Assembly (NCBI RefSeq): GCF_030445035.2 | Contig: NC_080694.1 | Coordinates: 73,981,147 to 74,045,146 of the forward strand | Reading direction: 5' to 3' | DNA length: 64,000 nt | Origin: Dasypus novemcinctus | Taxonomy: Eukaryota > Chordata > Mammalia > Cingulata > Dasypodidae | In this document: positions 46,200 through 58,159 of the stretch, in pieces | How the letters are laid out: each line of letters begins with the position of its first letter | How positions within the stretch are numbered: the stretch's first letter is position 1 | The notes under the pieces: model-generated | What the model was told of the DNA's origin: nothing | The model's input: the letters and a program-made list of their open reading frames with translations, nothing else | Databases searched by the model: none | Position numbers and translations under genes: made by a program

Positions 46200-47715
46200 G
46201 CTTTCAGATTTTTGATAAACCCTGAGGGAAGCAAAAATAAACAAAGCTGGTTATGATATCACAAGAATCAAAGTAAAAGAAGGGGAGGGAGTCAACAAAA
46301 GACTCCAGAAACCTCTGTAATCCCTTGTTATTTTTGTAATGAAATGTACTTGCCTACCATGAAAAAACTCATGCAAAGCCATAGTAATAAAAACAGTATG
46401 GCATGTGCAAGAACAAACTGAAATCGAGAAAGGAAAGAGCTAAAGGGCAGACCCATATTTATAATGGAATTTAAAAAGAGAAGGTAGTCTGTAACTCACC
46501 AGGGAAGGAACTGACTCTAGGAGATGACGAAGAGAAAACTGGCTTACAATGATAGAGAAAAATTAAGCTGGATCCCTACCTAGAGCTATAAGTGAAGGGA
46601 CCCTCCAGATTTGCGCATAAAGGCAAAACTGTAAAAATAGGAAACAACTTAGACAATACTTTTGTGACCTGGGTGTAGGGAAAGCTATCTTAACAAACCA
46701 TGAGGGAATTGTTGGATTTGATAGCATCTAAATCAAGTGTTTCCATTCAGGGATAAAACTAAGGACAAAATTAACAGAGCAAAAGAGATCAGGAGATGTC
46801 AGCAGTATCCAAAACTCAATGAGACACTGACACGTAGAATATAAAGCGGAAAAACTACAAAGTAGTAAAAGCATGACAGGAACCCAAGAAAAATATTTGC
46901 AAGGGGTATGAAGAGTCACTTCAGAGAAGAAGGAACACAGAAGACTAAAGAGCACCAGAATCTATGCCCAAACCCATTCGTGATTAGAGGAATGGAAATT
47001 ACACAGTAATGGAATATTAAGTGACACTATCCAGTTGCTAACAGTCAGACAGCTGGTGATGCCCGGTGTGGGGAAGCAGGTGGGCCCTGATAAGGTGTCC
47101 CTGGTGACACCCACTGTGGAGGGAGCAGGTGGGCCCTAGTAAGATGTCCCTGGCTCAGCCTTTCTAGGTCCACCCCCCTGAGTGTCCTTTCCTCTGTAAC
47201 CAGTGGTTCTGTTTCTGCACAATACCCCAGGGAATTCCTCCCATAGGTCCTCAGGGGTGCTGCACGGCACAGCATTGCTTGGGGGAGCAGAGGTTGGCAT
47301 CATCCAAGGTCCGTTAGTGGAAATGGATAAGTAAATCGAGGCACACCCCACTATGAGTGCTGTTCAGCATCAGAAACAGTGGACTGTAGGACACAAAAAA
47401 GATTGATCTTAGAATGGTGGTGCAAAGCAGGAAGGCAAGAAATAGAATGAGGTATAATACAAGATCATTTGTAAATTAGGTATACACCCAGTACAACAGG
47501 ATTTATTTTACCAAACCATCTACAAACAAAAATACAACAAAGACTTTAGAAGGGTTGTCTATGGGGTGGCAGAGGTCGAAAACAGAGTGGGAGATGGTGA
47601 TAAAATGGAACAAGGAAATTTAAAGACCAAAGGTAGGTAAGTTCTATCAACTGAAGGGTGTGTTTGGTTAACTAAATCCTAATAAAATTAGACAAAGTGT
47701 TTGAGGTTTGGCTGG
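46200..47715 (+). repeat. Old L1/HAL1 remnant
   Basis: The landmarks agtaataaaaacagtatggc, tgacctgggtgtagggaaag, gaggaatggaaattacacag and gtggcagaggtcgaaaacag follow an L1 3' half. An imperfect direct repeat around gggaagcaggtgggccctga and gggagcaggtgggccctagt lies at 47,080-47,140. Confidence 0.65.
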
Positions 47716-48103
47716 TGGTGGTACTTCTCAGGGCAGTTTTGTGGGATGCTTTTGATTTGGGGGGTTTCCTTCTTCCCTCTCCAAACTCTTAAAATGTCTC
47801 TTAAAGAGAAGATTCCCCTGGAGATTTACAGGTAGAGGGTGGGGGATGGAGAAGACAACTCTGAAAATGCTGTCTGGCCCTGAGATTCTGTTGATGCTTC
47901 AAGGTCAAGGGATGACTGAGAGGTCAACAAAGGCAAAGAAAAAGCTGAAGCTGGCAGAAGAGACCTGCTGTCACCAGGAAGTTAGGGACTTCACACAGGT
48001 GCTTCCCAATGAAGGAGGCAGGCTGGGGGGATTGTTTGTGTGAGCACAAAAGCCCAGGCCTCCCTGTACTCACAAACAAAAAGCCTTCACCTTGCGACTT
48101 TTT

Positions 48104-48300
48104 AAAAGAAGGTACTGGGGATTGAACCCAGGACCTCGTACATGGGAAGCAGGTGCTCAACCACTGAGCTGCATCCACTCCCCAATGAGAGTTGGTCTGT
48201 CATTTGTTTTTCTGTTTTCTTTTTAGGAGGTACCAGGTATTGAACCCAGGACCTTGTACATGGAAAGCAGGCACTCGACCACTGAGCTACATCAGCCCCC
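48104..48300 (-). repeat. Two adjacent SINE heads, minus strand
   Basis: Two copies of ggtac...attgaacccaggacc...accactgagct at 48,104-48,188 and 48,224-48,298. Their reverse complement begins like a tRNA with an A box (agctcagtggt) and a B-box-like ttcaat run. Pseudo-tRNA, not a tRNA gene. Confidence 0.75.
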
Positions 48301-49560
48301 TGCTCCCTTTTCCATCTTCTCCCTTCTCTTGTCTCTGTCCTCAACCTTCTCCAAGGAGTCATCCTTTCTCATTGTCCTCTGGTCCTCACCTCCCTTTCAC
48401 GCTGAAGCCTTGTTTTTCATCAGCCTTTTGAAACCTCTTTCTCCAAGGCCATCCGTGATCTCTAGTACTGAAATCTGGGGGCGCCTTCTTCTCAGGTCTC
48501 CTCTTCTTCGATGAATATTCTCCTCAGGCTCCCGCACATCCTGCTTCCCGACCTTGTCCTCCCACTGTTGCCCCTCTGCATCTTTGCTTTTCCAGTTGGT
48601 GGGAGCCTTTCCAGGGTTGTTTTCTTAACCCTCTTTTAGCTTCAAATGTGTTCTTTGTTATCCACGCTGGTGCCCTCCGAGTTTATCATAATTCCTTTCT
48701 AGAAGCCAATCCTGCATTTCCAGCTGAGAGATATGGAGTTCCTCTTGCCCTACTGGCAGCTCAAGATCAATATGAGGAAATAAAGGCTACCCCCTCCCCC
48801 TCTTCTGCAGGCCCCTCCTCCTCTTCTCCGTGTTTCTGTCCCTGGATCCACCATCCCACCTGCCATCCAGCTTGAGTGCTCGGCTTATTTCATCTTTTAT
48901 CGTCCTCTCTTCTCTTCAAAATGGCTCCTTTGTTAACCCCTAACCCAGCATCCAAGGCTGCTGGCGACCTAACCCTAAGGTACATCCCAGTGCTCTCTCC
49001 CCTTCCTGCTGCCCTCGCTCTCCGTCCATGTGGGCTGCTTGCTGTTTCCTGAGCACATCCACACAGGGCTGCTTGCTGTTTCCTGAGCACACCCACGCGG
49101 CCCCACGTCCTCGCTGCTCCTTAGCTTCCCACTGCAGGAAAGGCCTCTGTCTATACCTGCCTGTCAAAACCAGAGCTAATGTAAAGCCCTGTTCAAAAAG
49201 CCACATTCCTATCTTCTGAGGTAGTTTCCAATTAATATAGTTGTACAGTTAACTACAGATGTAGAATAAATGAGAAGAGAAAATCAAGGTAAATGAAATG
49301 ACAATCAGAGATAAAGCAGATGTAGCATTTATAATATTCAGGTGAACAGGGAAAAGTCCTCTGCTTCTAAAAAGCTCATTTTCAACCATTTTTAAATTGA
49401 AATAAAGTTTTCTGGGGGCATATCATGTGAAAAAGTACTCATTAGAATTAAAAGGCAGAATTCTATAATCTTTCATCTGTCAAAGTTATTCCTTAGGGGG
49501 AAAAAAGACAAATTGAAATATGGGGAATAATCCAAGACTGTTTTGTCTTAATATTTTTAA
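48300..49560. other. Pyrimidine-rich then AT-rich sequence, no gene recognised
   Basis: 48,300-48,880 has the look of an L2-like or other old LINE 3' end (low certainty). A 24-base direct repeat around ctgcttgctgtttcctgagcaca occurs at about 49,037 and 49,070. Confidence 0.35.
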
Positions 49561-49639
49561 AAGCCCATGATCATGTCCAACATCGGAGAAAATGTAAATC
49601 ACAGTAAGAAAAAAAAATTACATAAAAGGGCTTTAAGTA

Positions 49640-49800
49640 GTTATAAAAGATGTCGAGGTTCTTTGCAAACAGCTTACTAACAGACGTGTAAAAGATGAAC
49701 CAAGAGACAGGACTATGCCACTGAATTGCGCACTAGAAATGGCTAGTTTTGTGGGCATTTCACCTCACTAAAAATATTGATAAGTAATGAAAATAAAACT
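49640..49800 (+). repeat. L1 3' fragment
   Basis: The block ccactgaattgcgcactaga followed by tttcacctcactaaaaatat resembles an L1M 3' end. Confidence 0.5.
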
Positions 49801-50384
49801 TGTTCGATAGACAAAAAAAAAAAAAAGTTATCTTGCCCTGCTATAGTCACAAAAAACCCAAATTCCCAAAAGCAAGCTCCTTCCTTACGGAACAAAAAGT
49901 GTCCCAAAACCCAGAGAAGAATAAACGTCATCCACTGTATTTATTAAGAAAAAGGGTGCTGATCAGTAAACCTGACAATATCCACATGACTGCAGCCTGA
50001 AGGTGTCAGGAAATTAGCTGAAAGGATGAATGAGTAAATGAATAAGCTCAGCAAAGACTTTCATTTCAATTCAAAAGTACCAAAAAGTCAACCTCATAAA
50101 CTAGACAGCTCTCCTCAATAGAGGCTCGCAGACAACTTCAGGTCTGGTTCAGAAACAGAAAGGAAAATGCTTGATGATTTATCCTGCTACTGGTCTAGTG
50201 ACTAAATAAGGCCGCAAAATCACGACTCTTAAAGGAATCGATAAATTTAAGGCAATGCCAATTAAAACCTATAAAACTTTAAAAAAACACTGCGTAGGAA
50301 CATTCCTCTGAAAAGAGTTGGCGAGACCGTCAGGTTATAAAACATTACTAAAAGGCAAAGAGGCTGCTAAATTTAGCAAGCCCA

Positions 50385-50900
50385 GGGCGGAGGGAGGGGC
50401 GCGCACCCACAGCCCCCGCGCGGCCCCGCAGCCCCGCCCGCCCCGCGCCGAGCTCCTGCCTGCGGGCTCCTCTCCCCGCGCCGCCCCCGCCCCTCCGCGC
50501 CGGGGATTCGCCCGGTGACCAGGGACGCAGGAGGGCGGGTCGGCGGCGGCCAATCCCGGGGCTGTCGGGGGGAAATCCCGCCGGGGGCCGTGGGGGCCGA
50601 GGCTGCGCGCCGGGGGCCGGGAGCTGGGCGCTTAGCGGGACGCACGGGCTCCGCGCGGGGGGCGCGGCTAGTGGGGCGAGCGGCGGGGAACGCGGCGGGG
50701 CCGCAGCCTCGCTCACCGCCGGGGTCGGGCCGCAGGGCCCGCGGGGCTCACGGGGCTGCGCGGCCGCCGCGCGACTTCCCGGGTCCTGCCCCGGCTCAGC
50801 CCTTCGCTGGCCCCAGAAGCCCGCGGGATCGGGGTGCGAGAGCGGGGTGCGGGGCCCGGGTGCCCGCCGGCCCCGGGCCCGGCTTCCGAGCCAGCCTTTC
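50385..50900. promoter_or_regulatory. Orphan CpG island
   Basis: Over 500 bases of very high G+C with dense CpG between AT-rich flanks. It includes GC boxes (ccccgcccgccccgc), two CCAAT-type sites (ggccaatccc at about 50,548) and minus-strand donor-like GGTGAGC sequences near 50,717 and 50,973. Overlapping long frames in four frames are compositional. By position it could be the promoter of the neighbour beyond TRIM40 (TRIM31 or RNF39 in human), but no RING motif is seen. Confidence 0.7.
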
Positions 50901-51731
50901 TCCTTCCCCTTTCCCCCACACTTATTTCCCCACAATAAACCGGTTTGGCCACGTGTCGCTGGAGCCAAGCGCTCACCCCTCCTCCACCCGAGAGTCCTCC
51001 GGGCTGTCGTCCCTGCTGATGTTCTCGCTACCTGGCTTTTAGAAGAACGAGTAAATGCATTTCTGGATAACTGTGAGATAAACACGTCCAAATTCCCACT
51101 ACACTCCTGATTTTGACACCGCAGCGGTTTTCTTTCTGCTTCAAAGGAGAGAGCAATGTAATTCGTTCATTCCTGCAACAATGTGTCAGGCTCCTGGTTA
51201 AGTGTTTGTTAAAATCATAATCCCTAACATGTATTTTTTTTTTCGGTTTGAGAGGATCACTTTTAACATTTTATACTGTGGTAACATTTTACACTGTTGT
51301 AACACCATCCCAGGGTCCACAGGATAGAGGAGTAAAATATGGATTAGTGTGGACTTACTGGTATTCTACTATAGAATTATTGTGACTGTAGCAATAGAAG
51401 AAATTGTAACATTGATGTGGAGGCAGTGGCCACGGTAGTTGCTGAGGGCAGGGAGAGGGAAGGAGAGATGGGATGTGGGACATTTTCAGGACTTGGAGTT
51501 GTCCTAAATGATATTGCAGGGTCAGATGCTGAACATTATTTATCCTGCCATAACCCACTGAATGGACTGGGGGAGAGTGTAAAATACAACATAAACTCTA
51601 ATCCGTGTGGTACAGGAATGCTCCAAAATGTATTCACCAAAGGCAATGAATGTGCCACACTGATGAAAGAGGTTGTTGATGTGGGAGGAGTGGGGGTGGT
51701 GGTGGTGGTGAGATGTGGCGTACATGGGAAC

Positions 51732-51734
<3 letters not shown>

Positions 51735-51780
<46 letters not shown>

Positions 51781-51815
51781 CCTCTTATGTATATATGTGT
51801 GTGTGTGTGTGTATG
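51735..51815 (+). repeat. (AT)n and (GT)n microsatellites
   Basis: A perfect (AT) run of about 45 bases at 51,735-51,779, then atgtatatatgtgtgtgtgtg to about 51,815. Confidence 0.95.
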
Positions 51816-51839
51816 TATCTTTTTTATCCCCCCCCCCCT

Positions 51840-52611
51840 TTGTGGCTTTTTCTTCTTTTGCATGCTGTCTGCTCTCTGTGTCCATTTGCTGTGTATCCTT
51901 CTGTGTCTGTATTATTTTATTTTATTTCCCCTCCTCCCTTGCAGCTAGCTTGCTGTCTGCTCTCTGTGTCCATTTACTGCATGCTCTTCTGTGTTTTTTT
52001 TTTAAAGATTTATTTATTTATTTCTCTCCCCTTCCCCCCCACCCAAGCCCCAGTTGGCTGTTCTCTGTGTCTATTTGCTGGTTCTTTCTTCTTTGTCCGC
52101 TTCTGTTGCTGTCAGTGGCACAGGAATCTGTGTCTCTTTTTGTTGTGTCATCTTGTTGTGTCAGCTCTCCGTGTGTGTGACGCCATTCTTAGGCAGGTTG
52201 CACGTTCTTTCACACTGCGTGACTCTCCTTATGGGGCACAGTCCTTGTGCGTGGGGCTCCCCTATGCGGGGGACATCCCTGTGTGGCAGGGCACTCCTTG
52301 CGCTCATCAGCACTGCACATGGACCAGCTCCACACGGGTCAAGGAGGCCCCGGGCTTTGAACTACAGACCTCCCATGTGGTAGACGGACGCCCTAACCAC
52401 TGGGCCAAGTCCGACTCCTGTGTTTTTTCGTTTGTCTCCCTTTTTTGTGTGTGTCACCTTGCTGAGTCTGCTCTCCATGGTGTCTGCAGGCTGGGCAGCT
52501 CTCCCAAGCATGCGGGCAAGCCTGCATTCACAAGGAGGCCCCGGGATGTGTACCCAGGGCCTCCCATGTGGTCGTCAGGAACACAACTGATTGAGCCACA
52601 GCCGCTTCCCT
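51840..52611 (-). repeat. SINE-in-SINE nest
   Basis: The inner copy, 52,000-52,417, is flanked by ctgtgtttttt (51,989-51,999 and 52,418-52,428). The outer SINE lies on both sides and ends gattgagccacagccgcttc at 52,606. All are minus strand. Confidence 0.85.
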
Positions 52612-52689
52612 ATATTTTTTATTGTAACATTTTTTGTGATCTATGGTATCTTTTTTAAAAAAGACAATTAAAAAAATTAAAAATTTCCC

Positions 52690-52830
52690 ATTTCAACTAC
52701 TTTCAAATACACAATTCAGTGGTCTTAATTACATTTGCAAAGTTGTGCTGCCATTACCACCACCCACTACCAAACTTTCTCAGCACCCCAAACAGAAATT
52801 CTGTACCCACTCAGCAGTAACTCCCATCTC
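52690..52830 (-). repeat. Minus-strand L1 3' fragment
   Basis: The tacacaattcagtggtctta and ccccaaacagaaattctgta blocks are typical of reversed L1/HAL1 3' ends. Confidence 0.55.
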
Positions 52831-55200
52831 CCAGAGGGTCACTTTATGAAAAAATAGAGATAATTTTTAGAGCAGTTGTGGATTTACACAAGAATCCCCT
52901 GGGAAGCTTTTTACAGGTTTGACAAAATGTGTAACGACCTGTATCCGCCATTGCAGTGTCCTGCAGGACAAGGCCAGTGCCCCCAAATGCCCCGTTACCC
53001 CTCTTCTTCCCTCCGGGGTCTCCTGCCCACTCATCAGTGGTGCACGTTTTTCTGTTAGTGGACGAGTAATTCTACTCTGTCCATAGCTGGAGCATTCTAA
53101 GAAAGCACAAGCCCGTCCCCCCACCCAACATCTCCTCGGTCACTCTGGCTGTGACATAAACTCCTGGTGACAGTGTGGTTGGGTTGTGACAAAGCTCCTT
53201 CCTCTGTGCTGAGCGCTGGATGACTCCGGGGAGCCCTGAGGGGCAGGAGGGCCTGGTCCATGGTCCACACTGGACAGAGGCCCAGGCGCAAGACAAGGCT
53301 GACGGCTTCCCAAGCACAGCGTCCAGAGGGCTGGCTCCAGCACTGGCCAGCTGCTACGTCCAGGTCCGTCTTACTGCCTGGGACTTGCCGCTTTGGAGCG
53401 TTGCCAGCGTGGCCACTGGGCCGGGGGTTTGCGTGGCTGCATTCTCTGTAGAGCCCCAGGAGGCCAGCCTTGAGGGAAAAGGCCCTGCGGGAATGCACAG
53501 CAGCAGCCCCGGGGCCCTGTGTCCCACCTCCTGCCCGTCAGCACAGCCTCACCCAGGGTCCTGAGGCTTGGCCGCTGGTCAGGACTGGCCGTCTCCAGAC
53601 CCCCTGCCTTTGCCCTGAGTTCTGGCCTCCCCAGACATTAGGTGCCTCCCCAGGAGAACCGCCTGTTTCAGATGAAGAAAACTCACTGCACTGGGCTCCC
53701 GCAGGACCGGGCTGAGTGCTTCGGGGAAGCAGGAGAGCCTGGGCGGTCCCAGGGCTGCAGAGGCCAGGTCGTGGAGCTGGCCCTCTAGGGCCCCTTTCTC
53801 TGCGGTCCCCGGGTACCCTAGGCCGCAGGAGGCAGGGGTCCTATCCTGGGGACAGAGCGCGGAGGGAGCGTCAGGGCCGGGCGCTGCTCTGGAGCTGGGC
53901 AGGGTCCACGCGGCCTCACAGTGGCGCCTTCCTGGCCCGCGTTGGCCGCGCACCGCTATTCCCGCAGCCAAGGACCGCGCCCGGCGTCCACTCCTGAGGC
54001 CAGTGAGTGTCGCTCGCCGCGCTGTGGGCTGCGCCCATGAGGTGCTTCTCGTCACCGCCCTGTCGGGGCAGGCGGGGGTGAGGAAACGCGCAGTTCAGGG
54101 GCGGCCCCGGTTCTGCTGTGGAGGCGCCAGGACCCTGGAGAGCTCCTGGTCTGCGGGATCGCAGGCGGCTCCGCGGTACGGGAGGACAGAAGACCCTGTG
54201 CTGGAGCGAGGCGAGACCCCTGACCCAGGAAACGCCCAGCCTCAGGGGAATTCGGGATTCTCATTCGGGTGAGGAAGAGAAGGAACGACCTGAAACGCAG
54301 GAATAATCGAGAAGGGAGATTGTGAGAACTGCTGATAATCAACGCGCTGGAGCGTAGAGGTCAGCAGTCCCGGGAGGGCCTGGGGAGCTGGAGGGGATCC
54401 CAGCGAAAGCCGTCCCTGGGGAGGAGCAGTTAGACCCTGAGAGCCTCCATCCCGGAGAAGAAAAACCCTGTCCAGAAGGCCGCCTCGGCGTCAGAGGAGG
54501 CGCCGTGGTCAGCGTCACCTGAGACGGGTGCCCCTTTCCTGTGGGCAGTGCTCGCCGCTTAGCAGCCCTGCCACGCCACGGCCTCGCAGGAGCTTGTGCC
54601 ATTTTGCAGTGGGCCTGGTGGAGGAGCAGGTGTGCTGGAGGGCTCAGGTGCGGCCTCAGACTCCCGCCTCTCAGCAGGTGCCCTTGAGCAGTGAATGTCC
54701 TAAGTGTGCAGTGGAGGCACCAGGCAGGCGTGGGCACCCAGTAGGTGTGGCCGTCCAGTAGATGTGGGCAGGGGAGGGTGCCAGCAGAAGTGGGCACTTA
54801 GCAGGTGTGGGCGCTGGCAGGTGTAGGCGCCACCGGGCTAGCCCTCGCCTCTCCCTCAACAACTCTTGATCACCTAGAATCACCTGCTGCCATTTACAGA
54901 GACCAGGCTTGAAGCGAGATGTTCCACTTGTGGATGTACACGGTGGGCTGTGGGTGTTTGCAGCAAAACCACAGTGATGCGAGCTGAAATACGGTCCAGA
55001 TGGGATCTGTACAGCCAGGACGTGGGGTTGGACTTGGAAATGTTTCTTTGTCCAGCCAAAAGCGAACTGCGCTGGACAGGTAACCTTGTCTTCAGCTCCC
55101 TGTGACCTCTTCATCCTTTGACACATACATATCGAGCTTCTACAAGGCATCAAGCATGACATTTTCCATTTAGTGATTTTTAACCATCTTCAGTGGTCAC
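52830..55200. other. G+C-rich stretch without recognised gene
   Basis: Moderate CpG content, highest at about 53,700-54,300. Many overlapping frames of 60-160 codons on both strands show proline/arginine-rich composition and no domain. 54,690-54,860 has degenerate ~20-bp units around gcaggtgtgggc. Part of a gene promoter region is possible but unproven. Confidence 0.4.
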
Positions 55201-55940
55201 AAACTTTAAGATCTTCGTCGAAAAATAGAGCCCCTCTCCCCAGAAAAGTTTTATAAGTTTTTATTTTATATTTTGCTTAAGCACTTGAAAATAAGTTATA
55301 GTCATGGTACTTCATCCCTAAAGTCCATAGCACTCTCATACATAACCCTAATGCCATTATCACACCTAAGAAAACCAATCATTTCTTCATATGCCCAATA
55401 GCCAGTCTAGTTCCAAATTCCAATTATCCCAAAAATATCTATATTGCTTTTATTTTTTAAAACCAGGATCCAAAGTTCACACATTATGGTTGGTTATTAT
55501 TTCTGTTTAGTCCTTAAATCAAGAACAACTGTTTTTTTATTTTTCATGACACAGGCTTTTCAAAAGACTAATAGCTGTCTTGTGGAATGTCCCATATTCT
55601 GGATTTATCTGACTTTTCTTCAGAACATGGTTTAGGTCATTCTTTATCCTTCATATTATCTGTAAACTGGAAGTCAGGTCTAGAGGTTTGAGTAGATTCA
55701 TCAGGTCAAACATTTTTGGCAAGAATATTTCAAAGGTGAGGGCGTGTGATTCATGTGGCGTCACGCTGGAAGCGTGTGCTGGTTTGCCCCTCTGCCAGGG
55801 GGGCTGGATTTGGCTCCTTGTAAGCTGGAGACCACCAGCTCTCGCCCTCCACAGAGAGTGCAGGAGGCGGTCTGGGGGGAGCAGGGTGCTCTGGCATCAT
55901 GGGGCTGGTGGTCCCAGCACTTTCACCTAATGGTTTAGCA
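55200..55940 (-). repeat. Old L1, minus strand
   Basis: T-rich sequence with the landmarks tttttcatgacacaggcttt, gtggaatgtcccatattctg and aacatttttggcaagaatat, the order of a reversed L1MC/L1ME-type 3' end. Confidence 0.65.
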
Positions 55941-56069
55941 TCCACTGGGGTCCTTGTCTTAATAGAATGGTGATGCTAATTCTGTTGTCCCTTCTACACC
56001 TAACTGGCATTCTTCAATTCCCAGTTTTACTAATTTAGCCCATATCCACTCATTTTTATCCAGTTTCAG

Positions 56070-56455
56070 GGGTTTCAAAGATCCTTTGAAGCCTAACATG
56101 GATCCTGGGATGTGGACATCTGCTCTAAGTGCAGAGGTGGCTGCTGGTGGCAGGTTTTGAAGGCCCTTTGACATGGAGCCTGGGATGTGGACATCTGCTC
56201 TGTTATGGAGCTGACTGCTGGTGGCAGGTTTTAAAGGCCTTTTGAAATAGAGCCTGGGATGTGGATATCTTTGCTAAGTGGAGAGGTGGCTGCTGGGGGC
56301 AGGTTTTGAAGGCCCTTTGACATGGAGCCTGGGATGTGGACATCTGCTCTGTTATGGAGCTGACTGCTGGTGGCAGGTTTTAAAGGCCTTTTGAAATAGA
56401 GCCTGGGATGTGGATATCTTTGCTAAGTGGAGAGGTGGCTGCTGGGGGCAGGTTT
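56070..56455 (+). repeat. Tandem repeat with 149-bp higher-order unit
   Basis: About five monomers of ~74-75 bp, each with ggcaggtttt, a gcctgggatgtgg core and a ctgctgg end. Two alternating types pair into a 149-bp unit: aggcccttt recurs at 56,161 and 56,310, and ttaaaggcct at 56,231 and 56,380. Confidence 0.9.
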
Positions 56456-56990
56456 TTTTTTTAATATAATAAAGTTTATTTTTTTCTTTATTTTCTTTTA
56501 AACGTTACATTCAAATAATGAGGTTGCCATATACCCCTCACCCCACCCATGCCACCCCTCCCACATCAACAAACTCTTCCATCATTGTGACACAACCACT
56601 GCACCCAGCGAATACATTCCAGAGAACCACTGCAGCACATGGACAGTGGTCCACATTGTAGTCCACACTTTCCCCCACTCCACCCAGTGGGGCACGACAG
56701 GACACACAACATCCAGCATCCATCCCTGCAGCACCACCCAGGACAACTCCAAATCCTGAAAATGCCCCCACACCATATTTCTTCTTTCCTCTCCTGACCA
56801 TTAGCAGCCACCACGGCTACCCTCTCCATATCACTACTACAATTTCTTCCCTTACTCATCACAATAGTTCCCCAGTAGAACACCATTATGTTCACCCTAA
56901 TCCACACTCTATTCCTCCAACTTGTGGACCTGGGATGGCTATGTCCAGTCCCCCTCTACATCAAGAGGGGAATGAACTTTATTTTTAAAG
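56455..56990 (-). repeat. R3 L1-type 3' end, minus strand
   Basis: A poly-T start, then aatgaggttgccatataccc and the reverse complement of the R3 blocks, ending near acttgtggacctgggatgg. It abuts the tandem repeat exactly. Confidence 0.8.
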
Positions 56991-57290
56991 AGGTTTTAGA
57001 TTACAGAAAAGTTACATTGAAATTATGAGGGATTCCTGTGCACCCTCCTCCCTTTTGCACATCATCCCTTTTTTTTTTAAATGTAGCAGTACAATTTATT
57101 ATGATGTGCCCATAAAATCCACTCATTAAAAAATGCAAATTTGTCCAGTGATGGGCCCTTAATATTGGTGACTATTTTTATAAGCCTGTGTGCTTGAACT
57201 TTCAACCAGGCCTACAGCTGCAGGGTGCCTAAGAGCTACCTCCTGAGAGCCTCCATGTTGCTCAAATATGATCACTCTCTAAGCCAAACT
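56990..57290 (-). repeat. Further L1-like debris
   Basis: The block taaagaggttttagattacagaaaagttac and a T9 run look like a reversed L1 3' piece. The remainder is unassigned. Confidence 0.4.
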
Positions 57291-58159
57291 CAACCTATAA
57301 ATGCATTACCTTCCCCCCACTGTGGGACATGACTCCCAGGGAAGAGCCTCCCTGGTCCTGAGGGATTTCTACCATCAGCAGCTGGTGATGCAACTAGAAA
57401 AAGACCTTGAATAAAAGGGGGAAATAGTAAAGACAAATGAGTTATATGGCTAAGAGACTTCAAAATGAGTCAGGCAGTCATCAGAGGGGTCATGCTTATG
57501 CACATCTCAGCAGGATCTCAGAGACAGCCAAAGTAGATACAACTCCAGGTAGTGGTGCTCCTGAGGACTGTGGAGACACTCAGGACCTGCAGTCATGGCA
57601 GATGACTTGGAGTTTGGTGCCTTCCCAGAGGATCCTACTTTGGAATTTGTGCTCCTGAGTATGACGGAGTTGAACCCAGATGTGACTCTCTACACATGCC
57701 TCTTCTGTCACTTTTACTGAATTTGTGGTTGGTGCTGGGGTAGGTGTATGCTCTGGAAACTTGAATCTCTGGACTGTCCATGTGCCAGCTGGGCCCTGAA
57801 CCTCAGCAGAGTTGTAACACCTACTCTCCAGTTTGTTGGACTTATCCAGGTCAGCTAACAAGGAGGTGAGGATGGTCAACCAACATACCAGGGACCCAAG
57901 AGAGTCTACAACTGCAAACAGGAAAATCCCATCAATCAGCCAAGTGGCATCTAAGCCCCTCTCAATTTAGAGGTGGAGTGGGTATCACCATCCCAGGGTC
58001 CTCAAGATGGAGGAATAAAATATAGATTAGAGTGGACTTACTGGTATTCTACTATAGAATTATTGTGACTCTAGCAATGGAAGAAATTAAATCATTGATG
58101 TGGAGGCAGTGGCCCTGGAAGTTGCTGAAGGCAGGGAGATGGAAAAAGAGGTGTGATAT
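57290..58159 (+). repeat. R3 element, longer 5' portion, cut by ERV-C LTR
   Basis: The order of blocks matches the 62.7-63.9 kb copy: ccccccactgtgggacatga, aaaagaccttgaataaaagg, tttgtgctcctgagtatgac and actatagaattattgtgact. It stops at gtgtgatat where the LTR begins. Confidence 0.75.

Larger units (their letters stand above)
51290..52690 (+). repeat. R3 L1-type 3' end split by (AT)n and nested SINEs
   Basis: The element starts at ccatcccagggtccacagga, is broken at 51,735 and ends at 52,612-52,690 (tttttattgtaacattttttg and A-rich tail). Inside are the (AT)n run, a (GT)n run and at least two SINEs, one within another. The 413-codon plus frame over 51,417-52,658 is an artefact of these repeats. 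Confidence 0.8.

Noticed and set aside
48104-48300. Possible tRNA-Ala genes
   Set aside because: The A- and B-box-like parts are SINE heads; the cloverleaf is incomplete and the copies are embedded in SINE context.
50348-51091. 247-codon minus-strand and 175-codon plus-strand frames in the CpG island
   Set aside because: Overlapping Pro/Arg/Ala-rich frames in several phases are expected from the base composition. No RING or other motif was found.
51417-52658. 413-codon plus-strand frame
   Set aside because: It runs through an L1-type end, (AT)n, (GT)n and SINEs. No conserved domain is present.
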